Source of the DNA: MWAR01 sp035388825
GTDB taxonomy: Bacteria; Muiribacteriota; Ozemobacteria; Ozemobacterales; Ozemobacteraceae
Assembly: GCA_035388825.1 (NCBI GenBank)
Contig: DAOOQQ010000001.1
Coordinates: 127,014 to 191,013 of the forward strand
Direction: 5' to 3'
Length of the DNA: 64,000 nt
Positions 26,488-35,463 of this stretch are shown in pieces (position 1 is the stretch's first letter; every line of letters begins with the position of its first letter). A program made the position numbers and the translations under genes. Under the pieces are notes generated by a model. The model did not search any database. It had not been told where the DNA came from and was given only the letters and a program-made list of their open reading frames with translations.

Positions 26488-27795
26488 GTGAAAAAAACGT
26501 TTGTCATCGATACGAACGTCATCCTGCACAGCCACCAGGCGCTGTTTTCCTTCAAGGATAACGATCTGGTCATCCCGCTCGGGGTGATCGAGGAACTCGA
26601 CCGGTTCAAGGGGTTCAATGACGAGCGTGGCCGCGAGGCCCGTTCCGCCGCCCGCGAACTCGACGCTCTCCGCCAGAACGGCCGTCTGTACGAAGGCATC
26701 ACCCTGCCCTCCGGCGGAAGTATCCAGGTGCTGATCGACAGCGAGATGGAGATTCCCTACGGCTTCGACAAGGGAAAGGTCGACAACCGCATCCTCGCCT
26801 GCGCCCTGTTCCTCAAGAAGCAGGGCCGGCCGGTCATCTTCGTCAGCAAGGATATCAACGCCCGCATCAAGGCCGATGCCCTGGGCGTCGCGACCGAGGA
26901 TTTCAAGACCAACAAGGTCAACATCGACGAGCTGTACTCCGGCTGGCGCGAGCTCGTGCTTCCGGCGAAAGATATCGAAAGCTTTATTGCCAACAAGACG
27001 CTCGAGTATGCCGGCAATGATCTGTATCTCAACGAATTCGTGCTGCTCAAGGCGGCCGAGAATGAGAACAAGACGGCGCTGGGCAAATTCTGCGGCCAGA
27101 CGAAGAAGATCATCCCCCTCTACCACCAGCACGCCCGGCCCTGGGGCGTCGAGCCGGCGAACCTTCAGCAGAAGTTCGCGACCGAGCTGCTGTTGTGCAA
27201 CGAGATCAGCCTGGTCACCCTGGTCGGTCGCGCCGGTACGGGCAAAACCCTGCTTGCCCTCGCCAGCGGCCTCCAGAAGACGATCGACGAGCATGTCTAC
27301 CGCAAGCTGCTCGTCAGCCGGCCGATCATGCCGCTCGGCAAGGATATCGGCTTCCTGCCCGGCTCGAAGGACGAGAAGTTGAGCCACTGGATGCAGCCGA
27401 TCTTCGACAACCTCGAGTTCGTGATGGACAAGCTGTACAACAATTCCGACGACGTCGACAAGAAGATCAAATTCCTGATCGAGTCGCAGAAGGTGCAGAT
27501 CGAGGCCATCACCTACATCCGCGGCCGGAGCATTCCGAAGCAGTTTCTGATCGTCGATGAGGCGCAGAACCTGACCCCGCATGAGGTCAAGACGATCATC
27601 AGCCGCGCTGGCGACGGCACCAAGGTCGTGCTCACCGGCGACCCCTACCAGATCGACAACCCCTACCTCGACAGTTCGTCCAACGGTCTGAACTTCGTGA
27701 TCGAGCGTTTCAAGAACAATGCCCTGTTCGGGCACATCATCCTCAACAAGTCCGAACGCTCGTCCCTGTCGGCCCTGGCATCGGAACTTTTGTGA
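26488..27795 (+). CDS. PIN-PhoH protein (YlaK/PhoH2-like RNA helicase/nuclease)
   Basis: A 435-residue fusion of an N-terminal PIN nuclease domain and a C-terminal PhoH ATPase, proposed in other bacteria to unwind and cleave RNA. The PIN active-site start is FVIDTNVILHS (Asp 8), with VIEELDRFK and DNRILACAL further on. Walker A is GRAGTGKT (about residues 247-254) and Walker B is FLIVDEAQNLTP, followed by VVLTGDPYQID. The frame opens upstream, but GTG 26488 begins the conserved KKTFVIDTN and has AAAGGA about 10 bases before it. It heads the pilin-like operon, with a 1-base overlap (TGATG) to the next gene. Confidence 0.88.
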   Translation: MKKTFVIDTNVILHSHQALFSFKDNDLVIPLGVIEELDRFKGFNDERGREARSAARELDALRQNGRLYEGITLPSGGSIQVLIDSEMEIPYGFDKGKVDNRILACALFLKKQGRPVIFVSKDINARIKADALGVATEDFKTNKVNIDELYSGWRELVLPAKDIESFIANKTLEYAGNDLYLNEFVLLKAAENENKTALGKFCGQTKKIIPLYHQHARPWGVEPANLQQKFATELLLCNEISLVTLVGRAGTGKTLLALASGLQKTIDEHVYRKLLVSRPIMPLGKDIGFLPGSKDEKLSHWMQPIFDNLEFVMDKLYNNSDDVDKKIKFLIESQKVQIEAITYIRGRSIPKQFLIVDEAQNLTPHEVKTIISRAGDGTKVVLTGDPYQIDNPYLDSSSNGLNFVIERFKNNALFGHIILNKSERSSLSALASELL

Positions 27796-28772
27796 TGGCG
27801 GGAGGGACCACGGCCACGCACGGCGGGATGCCGCGGCCGGAGACCGGTGCGCTGCACTGCCGGTGCCGGCGGCGGGCGGTGACGTTCATCGAGATCGTCA
27901 TCGCGATGGCCGTTCTGACGATCGCCCTGCTGCCGATCTTCAACATGCTCCACAAGGGAGCCGAGGACACGGACCTCAACGCCTCCCAGGCGTTCGCGAT
28001 CACCAAGGCATCGGATGTCCTGAATGCCATGCTCGACAACGTGCCGTTCGAGACGATCCGGATGGGGAATCCCGGGTATCTCAGCATCACCGATCTGCCG
28101 GCTTCCGAATATAGCCGGTACGATGCGAACTGGCTCAAGGGCATCGCGCAGATGCTGTTCCCGGGCAGCGAGCTCGACGGGAACCGCGGGTATCCCTGCC
28201 GCGGCATCATCACGGATCCCCGAGGCATCAGCTACCTCGTGACCCTGTGTGTCGAGGATCTGGCGGCTCCGACGGCGGCAGCGGACGCCCGGCCCGACCG
28301 GAAGAAAGTCGGCACCGCCTTCCCCGATGCCGCCCCTCAGGATTTCGATCAGCGGAACGAGCTGACGTTCTCCTTCCTGCAGAACCCGGGGAAGCTGTCC
28401 GATCCCAACTGGCTCCAGAAATACAACCCCTTCTCGACCGCGGCCCAGCCCCCCCGCTGGGAGCTCGAACTGTCTCCCGACAAGAATGGCGTGGCACAGC
28501 CCTCCGAAAACATCTATCGGGATGAAGGCTATGGCGCCGGGGATGATTCGCCCCGGTTCATGGATCCGACGGCTGCCCGGTACACGCAGCGCATGTCCAG
28601 CGAGAAGGTGAATTATACCAAAGACGATACATTCGCCTTCTGCACGATGAAACGGCTCATCGTCGAGATCCAGTGGAACATGGACAAGAAGTTCTACAAG
28701 AATCCGGACTCCGACGGGTCCGACATCCAGCGGATCCATCTCATCACGATGAAGGGGGACATCAACCGATGA
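27795..28772 (+). CDS. Pilin-like protein (PilV/GspI type)
   Basis: A 325-residue type IV pilin-like protein. After about 29 residues of basic leader comes the N-methylation segment VTFIEIVIAMAVLTIALLPIF, with the Glu at mature position 5. The residue before the processing site is Ala rather than the usual Gly, so processing by prepilin peptidase may be altered. The rest (about 275 residues) is a globular domain with no recognised family. Start ATG 27795 overlaps the phoH stop by one base, and the stop overlaps the next gene (ATGA). Likely a minor pseudopilin of a pilus or type II-like assembly. Confidence 0.7.
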   Translation: MAGGTTATHGGMPRPETGALHCRCRRRAVTFIEIVIAMAVLTIALLPIFNMLHKGAEDTDLNASQAFAITKASDVLNAMLDNVPFETIRMGNPGYLSITDLPASEYSRYDANWLKGIAQMLFPGSELDGNRGYPCRGIITDPRGISYLVTLCVEDLAAPTAAADARPDRKKVGTAFPDAAPQDFDQRNELTFSFLQNPGKLSDPNWLQKYNPFSTAAQPPRWELELSPDKNGVAQPSENIYRDEGYGAGDDSPRFMDPTAARYTQRMSSEKVNYTKDDTFAFCTMKRLIVEIQWNMDKKFYKNPDSDGSDIQRIHLITMKGDINR

Positions 28773-29635
28773 CGAGCGCTCACCGGAACGTTTCCCGCAG
28801 CGGCATGGCGATCGTCGTCGTCCTGTTTTTCGCGTTCTGCCTGATGATCATGGTCGCGTCGATGTTTTTCCAGCACCGCAATGTGGCCGGACACAACCGT
28901 CTGAATCTGCAGAACCAGCAGGCGTTTTTTGCCGCCCGTGCCGCGATCCAGCACATTCTGCTCAAGGCCAAACTGTTTCCGACCGAGTTCTACGATGCCG
29001 TCGAGTTCAGCCAGGGCAAAAATCCCCTCTGCGATTTTTCCGAGATTCTCGGTACCGATGCCCAGGGGCGCCAGGTGTTCAAGCCCATGCAGGGGTTCCC
29101 CGGCGTGTATGTCCGGGTGCTGCCGAGCGAGGAGCGTGATGCCAACGAGCGGCCGAAATTCTTCTACATGCAGCTCGAGGGGAAAAACGACACCTACATG
29201 CGGATGGGAAGCTTTTATAATCCAGATTATAGATACCTGGCCCCGGACATGGCCCGGACCGAGATGGCCATGCGGTATACCCAGCCCATAGCCCCCGACA
29301 TTTCCTGGAAGGCCGGAAAGTATCTCGATTATTATATTCGTGACTGCACGAACATGATCAAGGATGGCAAACACCTGCAGCCGGTTCTCGAGACGAACAT
29401 CAGCCCGGTGGTGAAGACCGCCAAATCCTGGAGTCTCGGCGGCGGCTCGGATGGATTCCCCTACACGATGTGCTACCGTGTCACGAAAGTGAACATCCAC
29501 GCGATGAAAGAGCTGCGTCGCTACAATGAAGAAGCGATCGAGATCGAGGTCGAGGGCAGCATCATCGACTTCAAGGGATCGCGCTACACCCAGGTCCAGA
29601 AGAAAATCCAGAAGATCACCCGCTCGGGGAAATGA
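28769..29635 (+). CDS. PilX/GspK-like pilus-associated protein
   Basis: A 288-residue protein with a short basic leader and one hydrophobic segment (MAIVVVLFFAFCLMIMVASMFF), followed by QNQQAFFAARAAIQHILLKAKLF, a pattern typical of PilX/GspK proteins (hydrophobic stretch, then a Q/A-rich helix). No Glu at position 5 is visible, as in GspK. The remaining domain is Tyr-rich and unrecognised. It is coupled by 4-base overlaps at both ends, so it is an obligate member of the pilin-like operon. Two AT-rich islands (near 29213 and 29320) interrupt its GC-rich codons; the first holds an exact ATA-N8-TAT site. Confidence 0.65.
   Translation: MTSAHRNVSRSGMAIVVVLFFAFCLMIMVASMFFQHRNVAGHNRLNLQNQQAFFAARAAIQHILLKAKLFPTEFYDAVEFSQGKNPLCDFSEILGTDAQGRQVFKPMQGFPGVYVRVLPSEERDANERPKFFYMQLEGKNDTYMRMGSFYNPDYRYLAPDMARTEMAMRYTQPIAPDISWKAGKYLDYYIRDCTNMIKDGKHLQPVLETNISPVVKTAKSWSLGGGSDGFPYTMCYRVTKVNIHAMKELRRYNEEAIEIEVEGSIIDFKGSRYTQVQKKIQKITRSGK
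29217..29230. repeat. ATA-N8-TAT site 10
   Basis: Spacer ATCCAGAT, in the PilX/GspK-like gene (TAT AAT CCA GAT TAT AGA). Confidence 0.6.
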
Positions 29636-30399
29636 TGACGATGCAGGAACAGAAACGAACAGTGCACCGCCCGACACCCGCCGGCCGCGGCTTTACTCTG
29701 TTGGAACTGATGATCGCGGTTTCCCTGCTGGCCGTTTTCCTGTTTTTCGTGTACAAGATCTTCATCGGCGGGTCGAAAACGGCCGGCCGGTCCCAGTGGA
29801 CCAACTCCGTCGTCGACGAACTCCGCATCGCGACGGGCTTCCTCGGCAAGGAAATCAAAAGCACCTCGTATCCGACCACGCTGCTGCGCGACAGCATCTG
29901 CGATCCCTCGGACAATCCCGATCCGGCCATCGCCCGCAAGTATTTCCTGAAGATCGCCGCGAACCAGCAGGAACTGCGGGCCCCTGCCGCCGGCGGCAAG
30001 ACGAAACTCATGACCTGGTATGTCTGCCAGCCCGAAAAGCCCCCGGCCCCCGGTTCCTACCGGGAGTCGATTCTCTGGTTCGAAGGCCGATCCAATACGC
30101 TCGTCTCGGTCGGCGATCTCGTCGTCGAGATCAACAAGAACACCTTCAAAACCACGCCGGATCAGTATGCCCGGTCCGGCAACCTGAGCCTCCAGTCCGA
30201 TGGTGCGCCAGGCCGGCAGGTGCTCGTGCACGATGTCGAGTGGGTCAAGTTCGAGGCCCCGGGGCCTCTTCCGTCCATGGCCACGGAGTTCCAGCCTCTC
30301 AAGATTTCGATCCACTGCGTCTATCCCAAGGACCCCAAAGCGTTCAAGGAAAGCTCCACGATGGCGACCCCCAACGTCGGGCTTGAAATTGCGCCATAA
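29632..30399 (+). CDS. Pilin-like protein (PilW/GspJ type)
   Basis: A 255-residue pseudopilin with a canonical prepilin motif: leader ending RG, then FTLLELMIAVSLLAVFLFFVYKIF with Glu at mature position 5. The globular part (FLGKEIKSTSYPTTLLRDS...) is consistent with a minor pilin of the PilW/GspJ group, but no subfamily match is certain. The start overlaps the preceding stop (ATGA). Together with the two previous genes it would form the tip complex of a pilus-like fibre. No assembly ATPase or secretin is present in the window, so the machinery must be encoded elsewhere. Confidence 0.75.
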   Translation: MMTMQEQKRTVHRPTPAGRGFTLLELMIAVSLLAVFLFFVYKIFIGGSKTAGRSQWTNSVVDELRIATGFLGKEIKSTSYPTTLLRDSICDPSDNPDPAIARKYFLKIAANQQELRAPAAGGKTKLMTWYVCQPEKPPAPGSYRESILWFEGRSNTLVSVGDLVVEINKNTFKTTPDQYARSGNLSLQSDGAPGRQVLVHDVEWVKFEAPGPLPSMATEFQPLKISIHCVYPKDPKAFKESSTMATPNVGLEIAP

Positions 30400-30425
30400 C
30401 TCTTCACGGAACCGGTTAACGAACA

Positions 30426-31184
30426 ATGGCAAAGCAATGGCATCAACTCGAAAAGCTCGATCACAAATCGCTGAAGAAGCTTCAGCTGGATCGGGAAAAG
30501 CAGGCTCAGCAACAAAAGCAGGAGGCAGATCGGAAGCGGATCGCCATCATCGTCGGCTCCGTTCTTCTCGCGGTCATCTGTGCCGTCGTCTTCCTGATGA
30601 TCCTCCGGAACAGATCTGCCCAGAAGGCGTATCAGGAGGAACGGGAGAAGATGTACAAGGTGGCGGTCACCGACGTGAAGGGCTCGGTTCAGGGCCGCTC
30701 GATCGGCGACTGGGAAAAGGTCCCTCCGGGCTTCTCGTTCGACGACGAGTACACCTTCAAGGTCGAGAAGGATGGCGCGCTTGCCGTGAAGCTCCAGCTC
30801 GAAAACGTGGTGAAACTTGCCTCGATGTCGGAAATGACCGTCATGAAGGCGGCGCTGCACGAGACCGAAAACCGGGTTGTCCGCGAGTCGGTCGCGCTTT
30901 CCCGGGGTGAGCTGACGGTCGCGATTTCTCTCGACGGGCGTGATATTCTCGAGATCGAATCGGGCGGGATCGTGGCGAGAGGTGCCTCCGGCCTGTTCAA
31001 GGTGCTTTTCAACCAGACGAAGGGCTCCGGCGAAGTGGTCGTGAAGAACGGCCTCGTCGAAGTGTATAGCAAGAAAAATCCTTCGAAGCGCGTGAAGGTG
31101 TCGGGTTTCTACAAGGTCGTGTTCGATCTGAACCAGCTCGGCAACCCGACCCAGGCGAGCGTGATCCAATACGACTGGCGCTGA
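30426..31184 (+). CDS. Membrane-anchored FecR-like protein
   Basis: A 252-residue protein with a 35-residue basic, Gln/Lys-rich cytoplasmic start (a coiled coil around REKQAQQQKQEADRKR), one membrane segment (IAIIVGSVLLAVICAVVFLMIL) and an extracytoplasmic beta-rich domain. That domain follows the FecR pattern: W..VPPG..F.D, then dGALAVKLQLEN, then GELTVAI and GGIVARGASGLFKVLF. In other bacteria FecR-type domains act as periplasmic sensors or scaffolds. It starts 26 bases after the pilin-like genes, so may support that system. It is followed after 10 bases by uvrA, so uvrA may be read from the same transcript. Confidence 0.65.
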   Translation: MAKQWHQLEKLDHKSLKKLQLDREKQAQQQKQEADRKRIAIIVGSVLLAVICAVVFLMILRNRSAQKAYQEEREKMYKVAVTDVKGSVQGRSIGDWEKVPPGFSFDDEYTFKVEKDGALAVKLQLENVVKLASMSEMTVMKAALHETENRVVRESVALSRGELTVAISLDGRDILEIESGGIVARGASGLFKVLFNQTKGSGEVVVKNGLVEVYSKKNPSKRVKVSGFYKVVFDLNQLGNPTQASVIQYDWR

Positions 31185-31194
31185 CGCCCTTCCC

Positions 31195-34092
31195 ATGATC
31201 CGCATCGCCAAGGCCCGCGTCCACAACCTCAAGGATCTCTCGCTGTCGATCCCCCGCAACACCCTGACCGTCATCACCGGTGTTTCGGGCTCGGGAAAAA
31301 GCTCCCTGGCCTTCGACACCATCCATGCCGAGGGGCAGCGGCGGTTCATGGAGTCGCTGTCGAGCTATGCCCGCCAGTTCCTGCAGCAGATGGAAAAGCC
31401 CGACGTGGAGAGCATCGAGGGGCTTTCCCCGACGATCGCGATCCAGCAGAAGACCACGTCGCGGAACCCCCGCTCGACGGTCGGCACGGTCACGGAGTTG
31501 TATGACTATTTCCGGCTGCTGTATGCCGCGATCGGCGAACCCCACTGTCCACAGTGCGGGGCGAAGGTCACCAGCACGACCCCGACGCAGATCGTCGACG
31601 CGCTGCTCGGCCGGCCGGCCGGAACCCGGCTGACGCTGCTCGCCCCCGTGGTGCGCGGCCGCAAGGGTGAGTATCAGAAAGTCTTCGAGGAGCTGCGCCG
31701 CGAGGGGTTTTCGCGGGTACGCATCGATGGAAAGCTTCAGCTGCTCGAAGACGAACTGCCGAAGATCGATCCCAAGAAGAGTCATACGATAGAGGTTGCT
31801 ATTGACAGAATCTCCCTGTCGGGCGGGAGGGAGGAAGCTTCGCGCCTGAACGATGCCGTCGAGCTCTCCTTCAAGATGGCGGACGGGCAACTGATCGTCG
31901 TTCTCGAAACGCCGGGCGGCAATGAGGCACAGGAAGTGCCGTTCAGCGAGAAACTCCGGTGCGGACGGTGCGAGGTCAGCCTGCCCGAGATCAACCCTCG
32001 CCTCTTCTCGTTCAACGCGCCGTATGGGGCCTGCCCCCAGTGTTCCGGCCTCGGATTCCAGCTCGTCATCGACCCCGATCTGATCTTCCCCGACCGATCG
32101 CTGGCACTCGCAGATGGCGGCATCAGCTCGATGAACTCGGGGCAGGAGACGATTCTCGGCCAGTGGCTCGTCAGTCTGTCACGGCATTACGGCTTTTCCC
32201 TGCAGACCCCGATCGAAAAGCTGCCCAAAAAGGTCGTCGACATCCTTCTCGAGGGTTCCGGCACCGAGGAGATCGAGGTGTTCTACGAGGGGCGGCGGAT
32301 GTCCGCGACGTTCAAGAGGCCGTTCGAAGGCATCATCCACATGATCGACCGGCGGTACAAGGAGTCGGCGTCCGACGAAATGCGCACCTGGTACGAGAAG
32401 TTCATGCGCGAGCTGCCCTGCCCGTCCTGTGCCGGAAAGCGGCTGTCGCCGGCGGCCCTGGCCGTCACGGTCGAGGATCTCAGCATTCACGGCCTCGCCC
32501 AGCTCTCGGTCGGTCATCTCGTCAGCTTTTTCGACCGTCTCCATCTCGACGAGCGCCAGGCGTTCATCTGCAAGAAAGTGCTCGAGCAGATCCGCAGCCG
32601 GATCCGCTTCCTGAATAATGTCGGTCTCGATTACCTGACCCTGGCGCGCGCGGCCCACACCCTATCGGGGGGCGAGGCCCAGCGGATCCGGCTGGCCACG
32701 CAGATCGGCTCGGCCCTGGTCGGCATCACCTATGTGCTCGACGAGCCCAGCATCGGGCTTCATCCCCGCGACAACCGGCGGCTGATCGACACCCTCAAGA
32801 ATCTTCGCGATCTGGGCAATACCGTGCTCGTCGTCGAGCATGACCACGAAATCATGCTCGAGGCCGACCATCTGATCGACCTCGGACCGGGAGCCGGCAG
32901 CGACGGGGGGCGGCTGGTCGCGAAGGGCGTTCCAGCGGCCGTCGCGGCGAACGCCGAAAGCCTGACGGGCCGGTATCTGGCGGGCATCGAGGTCATCGAC
33001 GTTCCGGCGCGACGCCGCCAGGGAAGCGGTGACACGCTGACGCTGCGCGGCGCGAGGCACAACAACCTCAAGGATATCGACGTCGCGTTCCCGCTCGGGA
33101 AGCTCATCGCGATCACCGGCGTCTCGGGTTCGGGCAAATCCAGTCTCGTCGCGGACACCCTCTTCCCGCTGCTGTCGAACCGGCTCATGAAAAGCCGGCT
33201 CGATATCGGCGGCCACGCGGGCATCGACGGCCTCGAATATATAAATAAAGTAGTCAATATTGATCAGGATCCGATCGGCCGAAGCCCGCGCTCGAATCCC
33301 TCGACGTATACCGGCCTCTTCTCGCCGATCCGGACGCTATTTTCCCAGACGCTCGAAGCCCGCTCGCGCGGCTACACCCCGGGGCGGTTCAGCTTCAACG
33401 TCAAAGGCGGCCGGTGCGAGGTGTGCGAGGGGACGGGCCAGATCCAGATCGAGATGCACTTTCTGCCCGACGTGTTCGTCACCTGCGATGCCTGCAAGGG
33501 ACTGCGGTTCAACGACGAGACGCTGAAGGTGCATTTCAAGGGGAAGAACATCGCCGAGGTGCTGGCCATGACCGTGACCGATGCGCTCGCCTTCTTCGAG
33601 GCGCATTACGTGCTCCGCCGGAAGCTCGAGACCCTGCGGGATGTCGGCCTGGGCTACATCACCCTCGGCCAGGCCAGCACAACCCTCTCCGGCGGCGAAG
33701 CCCAGCGCATCAAGCTGGCGACGGAACTTTCCCGGATGGCCACCGGCCAGACCTTCTACATTCTCGACGAGCCGACCACCGGCCTGCATTTCCAGGATGT
33801 CCGGTGCCTTCTCGGCGTGCTCGAGCGACTCGTCGAGAAAGGGAACACCGTCGTCGTCGTCGAGCACAACCTGGACGTGATCAAGGTCGCAGACTGGGTG
33901 ATCGATCTCGGCCCGGAGGGCGGTGACGCGGGCGGCCGGATCATCGCGGCCGGAACGCCCGAGCAGGTCGCGAAAAACCCCGATTCCATGACCGGCCGCT
34001 TCCTGGCCGACGCGCTGAAGGGCACGTCGGTTCCGGCCGGAAAACCGAAACCTACGGCACCCAGGAAGTCTTCTCGAGCGCGTTCCCGATGA
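31195..34092 (+). CDS. uvrA: Excinuclease ABC subunit A
   Basis: DNA damage-recognition ATPase of nucleotide excision repair; a 965-residue UvrA1-type protein. It begins IRIAKARVHNLKDLSLSIPR with Walker A GVSGSGKSSLAFDT, and YARQFLQQMEKPDVESIEGLSP is nearly invariant. The first zinc module is CPQCGAK ... CGRCEV/CPQC, and the second is GGRCEVCEGTGQIQIEMHFL ... CDACKG. ABC signatures LSGGEAQRI occur twice, with a second Walker A GVSGSGKSSL. A short AT-rich island near 33237-33264 and an ATA-N8-TAT site at 31789 use ATA, AGA and GTA codons otherwise rare in the gene. No uvrB/uvrC is nearby. Confidence 0.97.
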   Translation: MIRIAKARVHNLKDLSLSIPRNTLTVITGVSGSGKSSLAFDTIHAEGQRRFMESLSSYARQFLQQMEKPDVESIEGLSPTIAIQQKTTSRNPRSTVGTVTELYDYFRLLYAAIGEPHCPQCGAKVTSTTPTQIVDALLGRPAGTRLTLLAPVVRGRKGEYQKVFEELRREGFSRVRIDGKLQLLEDELPKIDPKKSHTIEVAIDRISLSGGREEASRLNDAVELSFKMADGQLIVVLETPGGNEAQEVPFSEKLRCGRCEVSLPEINPRLFSFNAPYGACPQCSGLGFQLVIDPDLIFPDRSLALADGGISSMNSGQETILGQWLVSLSRHYGFSLQTPIEKLPKKVVDILLEGSGTEEIEVFYEGRRMSATFKRPFEGIIHMIDRRYKESASDEMRTWYEKFMRELPCPSCAGKRLSPAALAVTVEDLSIHGLAQLSVGHLVSFFDRLHLDERQAFICKKVLEQIRSRIRFLNNVGLDYLTLARAAHTLSGGEAQRIRLATQIGSALVGITYVLDEPSIGLHPRDNRRLIDTLKNLRDLGNTVLVVEHDHEIMLEADHLIDLGPGAGSDGGRLVAKGVPAAVAANAESLTGRYLAGIEVIDVPARRRQGSGDTLTLRGARHNNLKDIDVAFPLGKLIAITGVSGSGKSSLVADTLFPLLSNRLMKSRLDIGGHAGIDGLEYINKVVNIDQDPIGRSPRSNPSTYTGLFSPIRTLFSQTLEARSRGYTPGRFSFNVKGGRCEVCEGTGQIQIEMHFLPDVFVTCDACKGLRFNDETLKVHFKGKNIAEVLAMTVTDALAFFEAHYVLRRKLETLRDVGLGYITLGQASTTLSGGEAQRIKLATELSRMATGQTFYILDEPTTGLHFQDVRCLLGVLERLVEKGNTVVVVEHNLDVIKVADWVIDLGPEGGDAGGRIIAAGTPEQVAKNPDSMTGRFLADALKGTSVPAGKPKPTAPRKSSRARSR
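31789..31802. repeat. ATA-N8-TAT site 11
   Basis: Spacer GAGGTTGC, in uvrA; ATA GAG GTT GCT ATT, followed by AGA. Confidence 0.65.
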
Positions 34093-34176
34093 GGTGAAGC
34101 GCGTCGCCCTTCGTGCAGGAAGAGAGCACACGCGGCGGATCGTTCCGCCGAAAGATGATAGGAGGATCTGACCGCC

Positions 34177-35457
34177 ATGTGGTTTCTCGAGGATGAACCC
34201 ACGACAGCTGATGTGCCGATTCAACGCAGAATTCTGAGGGTTCTTGGCCGCGTTTCGCTCGTCTGCCTCGTCTCCTGCTTTGTTGCGCTCACGTATTTTT
34301 TCTACCTGTACTCCTGGTATGCGCTGACCCGCATGAATGACTTCGGGAATTTTCTTCAGACTGCGCGATTGATACGAGCTGGAATTCACGATCCCTATGC
34401 TCCAGGGGTTCACACATTAGTAAGTTTGAGCGATATCCATCTACATCTCCTCAATATGAACCCCCCCCAGTTTCACATGTTTTTGTATCCGCTGTTGGGA
34501 TGTTCGAATGAGCTAGCGGCTGGGATATGGCTTTTGCTTCAATTGCTTGCATGCGGCGTCGGACTCTTTGTCATCTTTCGAACATTGGGGCTGGCTTCGT
34601 TGAGGATCCGCACGCGCATCGGACTTTTGTTCCTTCTCATGCTTTCTGCTCCGACACTTGCAATTCTCATCACGGGGCAGTTTGCATTCATTTTATTCTT
34701 GCTGGTTACTCTTGCTTGGCGGAATTTCCTTGTTGGGCGATGGATTCGAGGCGCTACATATCTTGGGTTGGGACTTGGAGTAAAATTGTATTTTCTCATC
34801 TTTGTGCCATGGCTCTTGTTCAGGCGCAAATGGATTGCTGCCACCTCCATGATCGGGGTGGCTGCTTTGTTGTTTGGTTTGAGCTACGCCCTTCAAGGTT
34901 CAGCACCCATGTCGAGCTGGTTTGGAGCCATGAATGGCATCCATTGGTTATGGCTTCCGATGAATGCAAGCTTACTTGGTTTTCTTGACAGAGTTTTTAC
35001 CTCTCATCCTCTTTATTATGCACCACTTGTTGATGGTCATAGCTTCCTGGGGCCTTTGCGAATTTGTCTAGTGTTGATCTTGGGTATTGTGGTTGGTATG
35101 ACGCTTTATTTTCGGCGCAAGGATATCAATTATGAGTTGGCATTACTGCTTGTGTCGGCGCAATTGCTCCAACCACTTGGAAATGTTTACTATGTTTGGC
35201 TCATTGCCGCACCAATCGTCCCAATTGTTCGGGAATGGCGTACGAAATTGCAAATGAAAGATGCTCCAATAGGTTTAAAACTTCTTTTGGGAATATCTCT
35301 GGCCGGATTTATTACGCCTTTGAATTTTTTTAATCTCTTTCCCATACATCCTTTTTTTACTATGACGACAGGATCTGTATATTTTTGGGCGCTATTGACT
35401 CTGTGGCTAGCGTTGCTTTTCTACCCACCAGAAAGACTTGTCCCAATTCAGAGGTAA
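34177..35457 (+). CDS. GT87/DUF2029-like membrane mannosyltransferase, AT-rich
   Basis: A 426-residue integral membrane protein with about 10 transmembrane segments. The first extracytoplasmic loop DFGNFLQTARLIRAGIHDPYAP matches the D-F...A...G.dPY signature of polyprenol-phosphate-dependent GT87 (DUF2029) enzymes, which transfer sugars to lipid or cell-wall acceptors. AGGAGG lies 11 bases upstream of the ATG. Its codons are strongly A/T-ending and local GC falls to about 35-52%, against about 65% on both sides, which suggests recent transfer. It is followed after 6 bases by a second GT87-like gene of normal GC. Confidence 0.75.
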   Translation: MWFLEDEPTTADVPIQRRILRVLGRVSLVCLVSCFVALTYFFYLYSWYALTRMNDFGNFLQTARLIRAGIHDPYAPGVHTLVSLSDIHLHLLNMNPPQFHMFLYPLLGCSNELAAGIWLLLQLLACGVGLFVIFRTLGLASLRIRTRIGLLFLLMLSAPTLAILITGQFAFILFLLVTLAWRNFLVGRWIRGATYLGLGLGVKLYFLIFVPWLLFRRKWIAATSMIGVAALLFGLSYALQGSAPMSSWFGAMNGIHWLWLPMNASLLGFLDRVFTSHPLYYAPLVDGHSFLGPLRICLVLILGIVVGMTLYFRRKDINYELALLLVSAQLLQPLGNVYYVWLIAAPIVPIVREWRTKLQMKDAPIGLKLLLGISLAGFITPLNFFNLFPIHPFFTMTTGSVYFWALLTLWLALLFYPPERLVPIQR

Positions 35458-35463
35458 AATGTT

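Noticed and set aside
34133..34150. 7-bp hairpin (CGGCGGA/TCCGCCG) between uvrA and the GT87 gene
   Set aside because: No T-rich tail on either strand, so not called a terminator.
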